Assembly: GCA_024036415.1 (NCBI GenBank)
Contig: JAMWET010001276.1
Coordinates: 682,001 to 746,000 of the forward strand
Origin: Prochilodus magdalenae
Lineage: Eukaryota > Chordata > Actinopteri > Characiformes > Prochilodontidae
Length of the DNA stretch: 64,000 bases
Direction: 5' to 3'
Shown here: positions 1 through 12,620 of the stretch, in pieces
How the letters are laid out: each line of letters begins with the position of its first letter
Numbering within the stretch: the stretch's first letter is position 1
Translations under genes and position numbers: made by a program
Notes under the pieces: generated by a model
What the model was told of the DNA's origin: nothing
What the model saw: the letters and a program-made list of their open reading frames with translations, nothing else
Database searches by the model: none

Positions 1-1260
1 TGTTACCTCACACCAGCTGTGGTTCCATTCATTGGTCAGCTTGTTTTTTTTTTTTTTAAAGCTGCTGGCTTTCTGCCCTCTCCAAACTTTACTGAGGTTA
101 CTCTGAGTGAATCTTTTGGCAGAGACGTTTTAACCCCTAAAACTCCAAGTGATTGTATGTGGTTGCACATGTCAATTGCTCACTCTCATAAATACATAGC
201 TTAATATTATTTCCACTACAGTTACTGAATCATTAATAGTAGTTACTGATTACAGTCTTACAGAGGAATTCAACCAGTGTTCAATAATTTAGCAAAAATC
301 ACTTATAAGCAAAGTCATTCCTTTGTAATGGTTCATTGTGGAGACACGTACTGACTCAGTCCAAAACCACCAATGAACCTAAATGTGTCTTCTGAATTTT
401 ATATATGTTTATATATGTTATATATGTTGTATATATGTTGATGGTGGTAAAATAGGAAAAGTATGCTTTTTGTTTTACTTTGCAATCCATTGCATAAAAA
501 CTTTCACTATTAATTGGTTTAAAAAAAATACACTTTATACCACAGGCCTAGGCAGAACTCCTGTATAACAAGGTCTAACCATTTAACCATTTGATGATAG
601 ATCAATAACCCTGGATTTCAAAGATTACTTTTTCTTCCTCTATAGGGGTCTTTTACTTTACATATGTTAATTATTTCTCCCCTAAAAATAATTTAATAAA
701 CACATGACATGTATCAAATTAGTCAACAGTACATTCATTCATATTCATTTTAATTTCTTTTTAGGTGGTGCAACTGTCCAAAGGTTCTCTAGCTGTACAA
801 AACTTCAAACAAAATAGTTTGTTATAATTAAGTTTGAAAGCAACAATGAGCAGTAAGGCAATTTTTAATACACACAACTCACTGAACCTAACACCATTTT
901 CTATTTTGACATGCTTTTTATAAAAGAGAGGCCAGGGCACTACATTATAAAGAAGATCCCAAATGACCTTCATGATCAGATGCTTTTTCAATTTCTGAAT
1001 TAATATTTTCATTAAAACGTTTGGAAAAAGTTTTGAAAAAAAGTATTATTGTAATTCTCATAATAATCTTTATTTGTTTGAAAAAATAAGTATAACCCCA
1101 AGTTTAAGGACAAAGGTTTTTCAGGTGTAGATGCTTGTTTAGTTTGAATTTAGTCTGAAGATCAGGTGGAACAACCAGAGCAGTACAATTAGCTTTTGTT
1201 AGGAAATATAAATGCAAGTACATATGCAAGTATAAAAATAAACATCCTGTTCTTTTTGAT
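1..1260. other. AT-rich spacer, nothing recognised
   Basis: The sequence is AT-rich, with short homopolymers and an imperfect tandem of TATATATGT-type units around 400-440. Only very short ORFs occur and none shows protein-like composition. No repeat family or RNA gene was recognised. Confidence 0.6.
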
Positions 1261-1278
1261 ATGATGAAATATAATGCA

Positions 1279-1318
1279 TTAGGGTTAGGGTTAGGGGTTA
1301 GGGTTAGGGTTAGGGTTA
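1279..1318 (+). repeat. Interstitial telomeric repeat (TTAGGG)n
   Basis: About six and a half tandem copies of the vertebrate telomere hexamer TTAGGG, with one copy carrying an extra G. Unique AT-rich sequence lies on both sides, so this is a short internal tract and not a chromosome end. Such tracts arise by repair-associated insertion or old rearrangement; the sequence does not say which. Confidence 0.95.
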
Positions 1319-1409
1319 TATGTATCTGGCCTTATTTAACAGATATGTCTTTGTAATTAAATGTTAAGTGTGTAAGTTATGTATTGTTCTTAAAATATTC
1401 GTTTTGCAC

Positions 1410-1865
1410 AGTGAATCAGACACAGCAGTGCTGCTGGAGTTTTAACTGCTGTGTCCACTTCATGTCCACTCCTAACTTGCTGGATGAATAGTTTTGGTTG
1501 GTGGACAATTCTCGTTCCAGCCGTGATAGTGAAGTGTTAAAAACTCCAGCAGCATTGCCGTCTCTGATCCACTCACAACAGCACAACACTCACTAACACA
1601 CCAGCATGTCACTGTAGTGCTGAGAATGATCCACTACCCAAATGATACTTACTTTGTTGTGGTCCTACTGGGATGCTGTGCACTGAAAATCAGGGTAACA
1701 AAGTATGTAGAGAAACAAATGCACAACAGTCTGTAATTGTAGAACTACAGAGTGCATCTGTATGATGAATGGAGCTGACAAAATGGACAGTAATTGTATG
1801 TACAAGGAGTTGTACCTTATGAACTGGCAGTTGGATGTATACTGTATAAAAAGTAATAAAGAAAA
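1410..1865 (+). repeat. Palindromic teleost interspersed repeat (non-autonomous, class uncertain)
   Basis: I recognise this as a common fish interspersed family. It begins near a stretch reading GACACAGCAGTGCTGCTGG and ends near a GGAGCTGACAAAATGGACAG-type stretch. The inner arms at about 1417-1450 and 1535-1575 are inverted copies of each other, giving a hairpin around a loop with the motif TTGGTTGGTGGAC. Further, more decayed pieces of the same family lie at 8812-8885, 22380-22510 and 35150-35300. It has no coding capacity. Whether it is a MITE or a SINE-like family cannot be decided from one copy. Confidence 0.7.
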
Positions 1866-2387
1866 ATAGAACAATAGACGGTGCTTCTTCCGACACATTG
1901 AGGAACACAGAGAAGTATTCCAGCTGTTACAAATGCCGTTGTAGTTTTTCCTCTTCAAATTTGTCCAAAAAACCCTATACGGATACGTTTCTTAAACATT
2001 CTCCTATACATTAATCTCAGTTGACATTATGAGGTCAATCACTGTGCTAGCCCAACAAAAAAGCCTCATCTGGTGAAATGATGAAATGTAGTGGCTTGAC
2101 TAAATTACCTCTTTGACTTCACTGTAGGATACCAACTCTGACGTCCTGTCTGACCAAGTGTTTATGTGCTGAGTGTGTGCATGCGTCTGTGGCACATGAG
2201 CGGGTGTGTGTGGGCTGAGTGACCCGGATGCATCTGCCTGATGAGCAGCTGATCGGACACAAACTTCACACACTAACACATACACAAGCCCTTGTGCACC
2301 TGCTTCCTTTGGAATGGACCTGTTTGTGCTTTCAAACTTCCTGCAGCCTCGTGCCGTCCACATCCGAATACATGAGTATCCTCAGTA

Positions 2388-2853
2388 TTCTCCTCTCTTC
2401 TGTTCTGTTCTGTTCTGTGCTCTTCTCTTCTCTTCTCTTCTGTTCTCTTCTGTTCTCTTCTCTTCTCTTCTCTCTTCTCTTCTCTTCTCTTCTCTTCTCT
2501 TCTCTTCTCTCTTCTCTTCTCTTCTCTTCTCTTCTCTTCTCTTCTCTTCTCTTCTCTTCTCCTCTCCTTTCCTTTCCTTTCCTTTCCTTTCCTTTCCTTT
2601 CCTCTCTTCTCTTCTCTTCTCTTCTCTTCTCTTCTCTTCTCTTCTCTTCTCTTCTCTTCTCTTCTCTTCTCTTCTCTTCTCTTCTCTTCTCTTCTCTTCT
2701 CCTTTCCTTTCCTTTCCTTTCCTCTCTTCTCTTCTCTTCTCTTCTCTTCTCTTCTCTTCTCTTCTCTTCTCTTCTCTTCTCTTCTCTTCTCTTCTCTTCT
2801 CTTCTCTTCTCTTCTCTTCTCTTCTCCTCTCTTTTCTTCTCTCCTCTTCTTTT
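2388..2853. repeat. Pyrimidine-only (CTCTT)n / (CTTTC)n satellite tract
   Basis: The plus strand is almost entirely C and T. After a few G-containing units at the left edge, about 390 bases from roughly 2463 to 2853 contain no purine. The main unit is the pentamer TCTTC/CTCTT. Two blocks switch to CCTTT pentamers, near 2563-2601 and 2701-2724, giving a higher-order pattern. Long ORFs on both strands through this tract are low-complexity readthrough (Ser/Leu/Phe repeats on plus, Arg/Glu/Lys repeats on minus) and not genes. Long mirror-like polypyrimidine runs can form triplex DNA in vitro, which is general knowledge and not shown here. Confidence 0.97.
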
Positions 2854-2859
2854 GGCTGA

Positions 2860-5800
2860 TACGATAAGCCTAATCGTTTTAATTGAAAGTCAGAGGAGGG
2901 CACTTTTGTGGTTTCATTATTAATTTAAACACTCAGGGTAACTTAAAGTGCAATTTTCACCCACATGTGAAACAGGAAAATCAATGGCAACAACAGCACT
3001 AAGCATCAAGGTTAATTACAGACGCTGAAGCCGTGGGTGCATGCTGTACTCGTGTGTGTGTGTTTTTCCCCTCACACTTCCTCCCTGAAAAGCCTTCGAT
3101 GGGATCTCACTGTAACAAGAGGCATAAGTCGAGCTGTGAGTGACGGAAATTAAAAAGTACACTGGACTGATGTGCGTTGTGACTTTGGCTTCCACATACC
3201 CTCTCCTGCATCAGGGACTAATTGGAAAGCATAGGCTGCATTGCTCTGTAATGCAATCTAACCTTCAGCGAGAGATGGGAAACTTGCCCTTTCAGCCAAA
3301 ACACAAACAGATGTCACTTAGAAAGATGCAGCATGGAAATTCTGTTGGGGCAACTTAAGCTGATGCAATTAAAAGATCTAATTGAAAGAAATCTGTTTTA
3401 CACAGTAGGAATGCATAACGTGAACGGGGCCTGCAAAAGAAGAACTTATAATAAAACTTACTGATAACATTTATATTCCTATATTGTTTATATATCCTAT
3501 ATTATTTATATTCCTTTATTGTTTATTGTAGTTTAAATTCTACATTACTTTTTAGAAAAACCTTCCCAAACCACCAGTACAATTACTCTGACTTCACAGG
3601 GCCACAGGGAGTCATGTTTGTTTATTTGAGCTTTACCTTTCATCAGTTGTGGTGTGCGCTTTCTGCACTACGACGAAGGTTAGCATTGAGCTAAATATCT
3701 GTTTGACTGCTTCCCAAACCATTGTAATTTGTTGGTACCACAATAGTTCAAACCACCATGGTACCAAATGTGTTGATCTGACTTTTATAATGAACAATGT
3801 GCAAAAACTCACAAACCTTGTGATATAAGGCCAAAATATGAGAATCAGTATATACAATTAAAGTATTATTAGGCTACTCATATTTCTACATATTGTAAAC
3901 AAATAACATTCCACCACCACCACCACCAGTCATAGTAAAAGAAATAATAAAACAACATAATAATTTAAAAATATATAACAATATCAACAATTAAAGTTCT
4001 TATAAAAACATTAGCCCCAAAACAAAGTAGGAGAGCTATTAGCAAAAAATATATATATATTGTAATCGGTATGTCAGAGTGGTACGGTTCTATAAATGTG
4101 TGGCTATGTTGTGGAACGGTAGTGAAGATGGATGTGGGTTCAAAACTGAGATGACTTTCTTTTTTGTTTTTTTTCCATAATGGTAACAAAAGCTCTCAGT
4201 GAATAAGAACTGATTTATTAAAGCACTGTAAAGTTTTCCACTTTGACTTTGATGATATATGTTTGTAACAAAGACTAACTTGATCACATTTTTTTCGTAG
4301 GCCTAGGCTAGCATTACATCCACATGAGTTATTTAATTGGATGGATTTAATAAATCCAACTGTACTCATAAACACATGGACATATGGACATACATTAAGA
4401 ACTACATGCTTACAGCATTTGATGTTCTAAATGTTTGTTCCAGATGATGTAAATTATTTTAGTTCAGTGACAGGCCTGCGTCTACTGTGTCCTGCCTAAC
4501 TGATGATGTCATCACCAGAATCTAAGCTTCTTACTGTAATTCCAACTACACAATTTATTGACAGTGTTTGTGAATGTTCGGAGGAACTACGGTTTTGGGA
4601 AAAACCTGTGTCACTTAAGGATGGTTTGGACTATGTAAGTTACCAGTGTAGTTACCTCCATAGTTGCGACCATGGTTTTGGGAAACACTTGCATCGCAGC
4701 TGTATAGTTCCAAATATGCATTAACTATGATCGCCCCAGATCTACTAATTATTGAACTACTAAGTACAGAGCTACTAAGAACATTTGGCAATCTACTTTA
4801 ATTGTTATTTGTATTTTTTATATGGAAAGGAATCATTAGCTAAAATTTCTTGACTGTGACAAATTCAATTTGAGTGAACCATTTAACATACTGAAAATTT
4901 TGAAAATATTTTGCTCGGATGTAGTTAATCAGTTGAGAAAAAAAGTGTGTATTACTCTAAACAAAGGAAAAGATTGGCACAATCTTACACACATTCTAAA
5001 CCTGACACATTTCTTGACTAAATAATTTATTTGTGTTCTTTGTTCATGGAAGTAAGCAGATGTAAGCAGTTGAATCACAACATTCTGAGATCCATATTGG
5101 AAACTATTTGCACACTTTTTCACATGTACACTTTTTCAAATACCTGCAGGGAAAAAGCACATAGGCCCTATGCATATTTTTTGGAATATATATATATATA
5201 TATGGTGATATATATAGCAATATATGCTTGAATAAAAATTTACAGTTCACTCAGTAACTGTCAGGAATGCCTTGCCTAGAGCGGATACTCCAGATACTCT
5301 AGGTGGAATACAGACAGGATGTCAACAACATGGTGTTGCAGGAAATATGGACATGCTCACACTAGCACACACATACATATGCAAACATGCACAAAAGAAA
5401 GTAATTTAAAACAAAGTCATCAGTGAAAGAAAGTAATTTATGAAAAAACATACAGCAAATACATCTCTAGGCAAAAGATGTTTAGCAGATTTTCAAACTG
5501 ATTTTCTATTTTTTTTCTAATAACATATTATCTACAGAGACCACACATAAATAATTTTCTGCAATTTTGGGCACAATTTCTACAGATATTTGAAACAATA
5601 CTGAGTCTGCAATAACATTTACACAGGTAATATGTTCAGTTTTTAAAATATGTAAATTATATTAAAATATATAACATTCTGTTTTAAAATGTAACATAAA
5701 AGAATTAGCAAAACATAGAGAATCAAATGCTATAACCTTAACACAGGACATATGTGTTTTTTTCTGCAAAATGTTAAATTCAGCAAATAAGAAATAGCAT

Positions 5801-6650
5801 TAAATTGTGCATATGTGCTATTTGTAACAGATGGAAAAGAGTATCATATGTTTCAATATGTACTGAGGGGAACAACCAATCCACCCAATATTTAGATATG
5901 CTCAAAATGTCCTCCCCTCATATACTGATGTAGGTTTCCTCCAACTAGCTCTGTGTAATGGTCATAGTGACAGTATGAATGTAACACTACACCAGCACTT
6001 CACCTCAGTCTTTATAACGTGTATGATATGATAGCATCAATATGTAATTTTGCTGAAATTTTGTGCTTTTGTGAGATGTTTAATGTTTTGCTAAAAAAGT
6101 GTCTGTAATTGCATGAAGTACAAACAAACACTTTTGGTGACATTGGGCGGATTTGCTGGTACTACTAATCAGTCTAACATCATTAGTGTTAGCTATCCTT
6201 GCCATCTACCTGGAGAATTTAATAGCCACGTGGCAACAATGATCACTAAAATATTAAAATAAAATATATATATTTTTTACTTTACATTGTGTTTGTTTTA
6301 ATTGTTGTTGTAAATTATATAGAGAAGATACCATAATACCCCTCATGGAGTTGGGCCACTCCAATGCTCTATTCATGGCTGCAGCCATAAGCTTGTGTTT
6401 GAAAATCACCAAAACGCGCCATTAGACCAGCGGCACACGCGTGAAATGCTTAGACTGTAAATATGCAGTTATGTTCATGACAGAACTGATAAAAGTGGAA
6501 AGGTTTCAATAAATTGAATTCAAGTGATGCAATATTCTGCTGTATGTATTACAAATCTATTTCCCCTGCAGTATAGCCATAATAACACCTGTAATGATAC
6601 TAGTAATCGTATGAAACCTTGTAGTTAGAATCCAGGACATACTGTATCAT
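2860..6650. other. AT-rich intergenic spacer
   Basis: No gene or clear repeat family recognised over about 3.8 kb. Minor features are a roughly 27-bp imperfect tandem of ATATTGTTTATAT-like units at about 3465-3535, a (CCA)6 run at about 3912-3929, and a TA dinucleotide run near 5188-5220. ORFs are all short and unremarkable. Confidence 0.6.
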
Positions 6651-6659
6651 GTCCGCATG

Positions 6660-7190
6660 AGCTCTTTAGGAGCAGTGCAGTGCCAGAAAGCCGAGGGTGT
6701 GTTTACACAGTGCCTCTGTTAGGCCACTCTTCTCCTAATTACAGCTGTATTTTTTGCCAAGCAATGCCTACACTCTCAACCAATTAGTGTGCTTTACGTG
6801 CTAATAAAATTATGGAAATGGAAGACACTTATTCAAACAGGTCTGCATTACCATATTTTGAAATGTTTGACTTAATTATGACCAGGGACAAAAGAGATAG
6901 AAGGAAAAAAAGACTTTTAAAACAGCCTCATAAAGTTGATATTAAGAGGCTGGGGATGGACCTAATGATGTGTTTGGAAATTAAGGCGATCAAACATTTA
7001 ATGCTAGGTCCTCCTGTAGGCAAAAAGCCTCTAAATGAGTCAATTAGACAGCCATTATTCTCACTGCCAGGCCACAAGTGGAGCCTGATATGCATAAAGT
7101 GTTTATCAAGACAGACATCTACTTAAAAGGGTCCAGTAAAACACAAAGGCCGTTAAATACGAAGACGAGCCAAAGTGCTCTGTTTGTAGA
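6660..7190. promoter_or_regulatory. Candidate conserved non-coding element
   Basis: This block differs from the surrounding spacer: balanced composition, little simple repeat, and several homeodomain-type cores (CTAATTAC near 6735, CAATTAGTG at 6781, CAATTAGACAG near 7040). A 104-codon plus-strand ORF (6812-7126) runs through it but has no recognisable domain and no intron signals, so I treat it as incidental. Enhancer status is inferred from texture and motifs only. Confidence 0.4.
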
Positions 7191-7203
7191 AAAGGATTTT
7201 TTT

Positions 7204-7253
7204 GGGGTGGGCGGTGGAGATGGGGGTGGGGGGGGGGCCCAGAGGATGGGGGG
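7204..7253 (+). repeat. G-rich tract, possible G-quadruplex
   Basis: Several runs of four or more G, including one of about ten, lie within 50 bases on the plus strand, separated by short loops. This fits a G-quadruplex-forming pattern. It sits between two candidate regulatory blocks. Confidence 0.6.
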
Positions 7254-7379
7254 TGCTTAATCTAGAAGTAATTTACTATTATCTGCATAATGGTGTATCA
7301 TAAATTAGAATAACCCGATTAACATGCAAAATTCTTAAATTTGCCTAAAATAATGCACACGCATATATTAAGAGCTCAG

Positions 7380-8350
7380 CGCAAATGAAAAGAATTACAG
7401 TGACCGAAGAAGGAAGATGTACTCTCACAAAATTGCAACAATGCCTTTAATTTGACTGCCTGCATGGCTTCTCCTCAGTGGGAATTAACTGCAGAATTTA
7501 CCACACAGTGTAGCCTGCAGAGACGTGGCCACCGATAGCCCGCTGTTTCCCTGCCTTTAATTGAGCCAGTTTGGTTTGGAGGGTGCCGAGTCCAGCCGCT
7601 GGATGAAGTTATCGCTTGCTACATTTGCATTAATTAACGCCTGGCTTCTTCCCCATCTCCCATGTCTTTATTTCTCCTGCCTGTCCTCGCAGCGGCAGCC
7701 TGGCAGCACACCTTTCACCCCTCCACCCGCCCCTCATTCCACCTCCCATGCCTGCATAAGATAGAAGGAGAGGAAGGAAGATGTGGTAAGAAGGCTGCGG
7801 AGGGCTGTTTCACGTCTGCCATTTGCAAATGGTTATTAATTGCGTGCCGGGATGACGAGCAGGGTTGTGTATGTGGGCCTGGGTTGGGGGGACGGGGGCC
7901 GGTCAGCCTGGCCAGCGGCAGCGGGCTCGCGCTCCTCTGCACATAGCTCTTCATCAAGCCGGACCCGTCACTGCTCCACAGACAATTACAGTCCTCTGAT
8001 TGCTATCAGACAGGGAGGGGATTTTTACAAATTAGGGGATAAATAGAATTTTCCACATGCCTAATGGCAGGGGCTGGGGAGCAGTAATGAAAAACTATAC
8101 ATCACAATCAGCCAGACAATCCTATTCATGGCAATGCATTATGCTCACTATTCATAATAATGGTATGCTGACAGAGACAGCGCGGGCTGGGACGGCACAA
8201 TAGGGGAACAGGGAGGTTGTCGCCGCCCTAAAACACTACAGCCCCATTCCCAGTACGAGCCTGGTTCCATTTCCTTATGGAGATGCTACATCCCAGCTTT
8301 TTCATTATGTTAGTTGTGGCGATATTTCAGTGTAATTGAAGGATCATATA
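7380..8350. promoter_or_regulatory. Candidate conserved non-coding cluster
   Basis: About 1 kb of GC-richer, low-repeat sequence with dense homeodomain-like sites: TTTAATTGAGCC near 7557, GCATTAATTAACGCC near 7627, GTTATTAATTGCGTG near 7832, GACAATTACAG near 7981 and a CTATTCATAATAATGG stretch near 8150. CpG-containing segments lie around 7900-7970 and 8180-8230. The plus and minus ORFs over 7662-7957 overlap each other and lack domain signatures. Together with the preceding block, this is one of the best enhancer candidates in the window. Confidence 0.5.
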
Positions 8351-8494
8351 TCATTTTGCGGCTTTGTGGCATGTGTGGCCTAGTCAATAATTTATGAAAA
8401 AAAACTACCTCTGCATGCATAGCAACACCAAGTACAAAAAGGAGTGGTTTTAGTGATCATACACTACGGTTTTAAAGTTCATGGACTGTCTTTA

Positions 8495-8815
8495 ACGATC
8501 AATCAGACCATCCCAAATTATCAAGGAGACCATCCAATAGACAGCCCTGGGACAACAAGCATTGCACTCTGAACTATCAAGCTGACTGTCCCAAACTAAG
8601 AAGCCCAAACTAAACTAACATTCCAAACTAATATGTCACAAATCAACACACAGATCATTAAGCAGGCTGCTCTGAATCAACAAACATGCCATTCTGATCT
8701 TGCAAGCAGACTGTCCAAAACCAGCTAGCAGACCATCAACCAGACTGTCCTGAACTAAAGCAAACAGACCATTCTGTACCAGTGACCAGTGAATTAACAA
8801 ACAGTCTGGTACGGT
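8495..8815 (+). repeat. Degenerate minisatellite, unit about 30 bp
   Basis: A run of diverged units built on phrases like CAGACCATCC, GACTGTCC, CCAAACTA and ATCAAGCA recurs at roughly 25-35 bp intervals. Units are too diverged and irregular for a CRISPR array. The right edge abuts a fragment of the palindromic interspersed repeat family (8812-8885). Confidence 0.7.
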
Positions 8816-8885
8816 TTTTAGGTGGAGCTGATCAAATGGACAATGAGTGTAGATACAAGTAGGTGTACCTAATGAAGTGCACATA
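8812..8885 (+). repeat. Fragment of the palindromic interspersed repeat family
   Basis: It matches the right-hand end of the repeat at 1410-1865: GGAGCTGATCAAATGGACA followed by GTGTAGATACAAGTAGGTGTACC. Only the terminal 70 or so bases remain. Confidence 0.65.
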
Positions 8886-8889
8886 ATAT

Positions 8890-11800
8890 TGATTTTGCCC
8901 TTGAAACCTAAACTTTGAGCAGGGCCTTCATTTTGACTCTCTGCATGCGACGTTAGCTGGTGTGCGGTGGGATTTATGGATTGAGGAGAGGTGGTACACT
9001 GCAGTGAATGTCTCCCTTGATGTGTCTAAAATGGGTTACAATGCATGTTAATGATTGGCTAAAAGGAGATTTTGCATTTGGGCAAAAAGTGAGATTTGCC
9101 AAAAGTCAAAGTGTGAAGGAAGTAGCTGAATTTGCAGGTGTATGAGAGTGTGTGGTGATACAGGTCTACCAGCAGTGGTAAGAATCCCAGTCTACAGGAA
9201 ATTCTTAGAATCGTGCCAAGGAGTACATTCACAAAATCTGGATGAACTGCGCAGTTACTGCTGGAGTGGCTAAATTTGATCCAGCTCGTTGATGTTGTCT
9301 ACATTCAGAAACTTGCCTAGTCCATGACAAATCCAATAGCAGCTGTTATTTGTGCTTATGGAGGTATTTTCATACTACTGGGTACATTTTAATCACAGGT
9401 GACAATTTGTTTGTCCAGGGAGCTTAATGATTATAAAAAAAATCCTGAAAAGTAACTGCTTTATTATGTATTTCAAAACAATGTGTTAGGCTAAATTCAA
9501 CAATAATTCTGGCTGAACTTTTATCAGTGCAAAAAGTTACATTGGGAGATTTTTCTCTTGTCACTGTAGCACAGATAGCAAGTGACTGTTGAACATACGC
9601 ACACACACACATGCACAAGCATAGACCTTCAAGTCACATACACTTTCATTTACCTTCACAATCAAGCCTGCAAGAAGCAATTTTCTAGTGATTTAAACCC
9701 ACGGCAGGTTCGGACATTCCTCATTTCAGCACTAGGCCAGGGCCACTCGAAAGCAACACGCTGCCCGATCCCACAATTACAGCACAGGATCCCTCGATGT
9801 AAACAAACCTCAGGCAGACTGGGAAAACCAGGAGCTGCCAGCAACCAAGAGTACAGAATCTCAAAACCACTGTCCCCTACTCTCATGGCAAAACTATACA
9901 GAACATTACATACATGCACTGAATATCAATCAGTTTCCTTTTCCTTTCTAGCAGAATGAAATAAGTCACATTCTCCAACAACTCATTTGTTATAATCGTT
10001 CAAGTGCAGTAATTCTACTTAGCATTGGAGTGATGAACTGACATTTGAAAGGAAACAAAAGTGTTTGGCATGTGTTACCTTTCAAATAGACCAATAACAG
10101 TGTGCGCTGCAGGTTTTTAATGCTTTTCCAACACAACTGGCTAAACTCATTGTCTCATTAAAAGCATTTTATGCATTTGACATTGAATCGAAAAAATGTT
10201 TGTTGAAAAAAATAAATATTCGGTAATGTTGCCACAGTTTGCTTAAAAATCACATATATATGACAAAAAGTAATAAATCATAACAAAACTAAATTAATAA
10301 ACTGAAAAGAATAAAGTCTGCTTGTGTTTCCTTTTAAGCGTAATACAAAGTATGACAGAAGGCAGCAGGTAGCGATGACTGAACGAAAAATGTATAAATT
10401 AAAATGCACCTCTTTCTTATCAAGAGAAAACATATATAATGGCACAGTTACTGGTCTGAACTGTCAGTTACATTGCTGACTACCATGTTTCCATTTTGCG
10501 TGATTCCTTATCTTCTGCAATTGGGTTCATGGTTCATGTAGGAGTCACAAACAGCAGTTCTGGCTAATTTGTGTTTTTATTTTGTTTATGGATGTCAACT
10601 GACTCTACTGACAATGCATGACAACTCTATGGAAGGCTGACCAATCAGTGGTTTGAATTATTGCTAGGTTCACCCATACATTCTAGCTTACATTCTTATG
10701 GTGCAGTGCTGCTTGCTGGTAAATAATGACAAAATGCTCGATCATGGATTTGTAAATGTACCATGCCACACTGCCATAATATGGTAGATGGACAAAAGTT
10801 CCTGATTAATGGACAGTTTCTATGCCTTCATGTTTTCCACTGTGTTCTCTCCATAAAATATAACAAAAAATCGCAGTCTCTCTGTGGACTTGCTCCATAT
10901 TCTCAGAAATGTTTATGTATGTAAACAAAGGGTTTTATTCTTCAGTACAGAGCTTATAGAGGAGCATCCTTATACACATCTTTTTTGCCACATTTCTGTC
11001 ATTTGCTTAAATATAATTCGACAGCTAAATGAAGATTAGGTTACAGTATTTAAGGGCATAGCAGGATTTCCTGCTGTTTGTTGATGCTGGAGAGCTATGT
11101 GGCTGGAAAGTGCAGTGGTGCACTGGTGACAGAAGGACTTGAAATCTCATATAAATGTTAGTGGTAAAATGTGCCCTTAGAAGGTGCCATGGCGGGTCCT
11201 TTGTGCAGTGTCATAAAGAACTACTTTTGGTTCCACAATGCTTTCAATGGATGGCTCTCTAGAAAGGCACTTTTGTAAATGAGATGTGAGGAACCTTTTA
11301 GAGCTGATAGATCCTCCAAATTATGTAAAGGTTCTACTAGGAACCCTTGTTGTTATATAAGTTGTTATATAATCGTTGTGCAATGTGAACCACTTAAAGC
11401 CTTTAAGAGGTTCTTCACATTCACAAATGTCTTTTTGACCATATTTCAAAATTCTTCCTCAGATGGTCCAAATATTTGCTGTATTTTTATGCATTGCAAT
11501 GCAGGTTGGAGACAAAATGTTTAATTCATTTGATTTAATTTATTAATTACATACAGTACTACATATTTTGTTGTAAGAGATGTGTTCCTTACAATGTACA
11601 CAAGCAGCGTGGCAGAGAGGTGTAGTTAGACTGAGAGGAGACTTTTCAGAGATGTCCCAAAAAGGCAACAGCATGTTTATATGTAAAGTGCAGCTATATA
11701 TGTCAGAGAGACTTGTTCTCTTCCATAACAGTTATGATGAAAAAATAAAAAATAACTAAAATTAAGAACTATTTAAGTTTAAACTTCTTGGATAGCTTAT

Positions 11801-12140
11801 GAAAGTTGGGGAAGTTGTGACATACATGCAGTTTTAAAGACTTGCAATTAAAAAGACACACATTTATGTTTTTAACAGACACTCTTATTTAGAACTGTAG
11901 TCATTTTACAAGTGTAGGGGAAACTAGCGTTAGGAGTCTTGAACCAAGGACAACATTGTATTCACTGTACAAAAACAGGAATATTGTTCTAATAAAAACT
12001 ATTTTTATTAGAAGGAAAAAATCCCAAAATAATTTTACCCAATTTCATAACAACAGTTCTTTGACATAATCACCCCGCAATCTGTCAGTTGTGTAGTCTT
12101 AGCATCTTTAGTGCATTATAATCCTTAACAAGCATTCCTG
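8890..12140. other. Mostly AT-rich spacer with one repeat relic
   Basis: No gene recognised. The stretch 9660-9960 is more GC-balanced and could be an old repeat or a regulatory block; I cannot decide. From about 11190 to 11445 there is a degenerate copy of a fish repeat rich in GGTTCC/GAACC motifs, related in style to the small MITE at 62886-63066. The rest, including 10000-11150 and 11450-12140, holds only short chance ORFs. Confidence 0.5.
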
Positions 12141-12464
12141 AGGAGTTCTATGTGTGAAACAGGCTTGCTGGGTGAGGGAGAAAGAGAGGGAGACTAGCTT
12201 GTGTGAGTTTTGGGGATTGTAGGGTCCAATCTGTGATTAAGACAATGCCCTGCTGGGCTAAATATGCCTGCACAAGTGTGTATATGTGCGTGTGTGTTTG
12301 TGTAGTGGGACTTTCATTAAGAGGGCTGCAGACTGCGTGCCTAAACACATCTCTATAATCACTCTCACTACAGATAAAAACATAGCAGTGAGCATCTCCC
12401 CCAGGGGGACATGAAGGAACTTCAGATGCCAGCCCTGTTTCCTCCTCAATGAGTTCAGACTCTA

Positions 12465-12516
<52 letters not shown>

Positions 12517-12620
12517 ACACACACACACACACGCACACACACAGTCATAGACAGCCATAGAGCTTGCTCTTAACTCTCTCTCTTTGCCTCTCTCTCTCTC
12601 TCTCTCTCCCCTCTCTCTCC
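12465..12620. repeat. Compound microsatellite (AC)n and (TC)n
   Basis: A long AC run (about 12465-12543, with G interruptions) is followed after about 30 bases by a TC run (about 12572-12620). The 172-codon minus-strand ORF over this area encodes alternating Cys-Val from the repeat and is not a gene. Confidence 0.95.

Noticed and set aside
1279..1318. A chromosome end
   Set aside because: Only about 40 bases of telomere repeat with unique sequence on both sides.
2219..2923. Long ORFs of 173-234 codons on both strands
   Set aside because: They read through the pyrimidine satellite and encode only Ser/Leu/Phe or Arg/Glu/Lys repeats.
6812..7126. 104-codon ORF that looks basic and soluble
   Set aside because: No domain, no splice or promoter context, and it lies in a motif-rich block better explained as non-coding.
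8495..8815. Repeated units with spacing that could suggest a CRISPR array
   Set aside because: Units are strongly diverged with irregular spacing, and the genome is vertebrate; a degenerate minisatellite fits.
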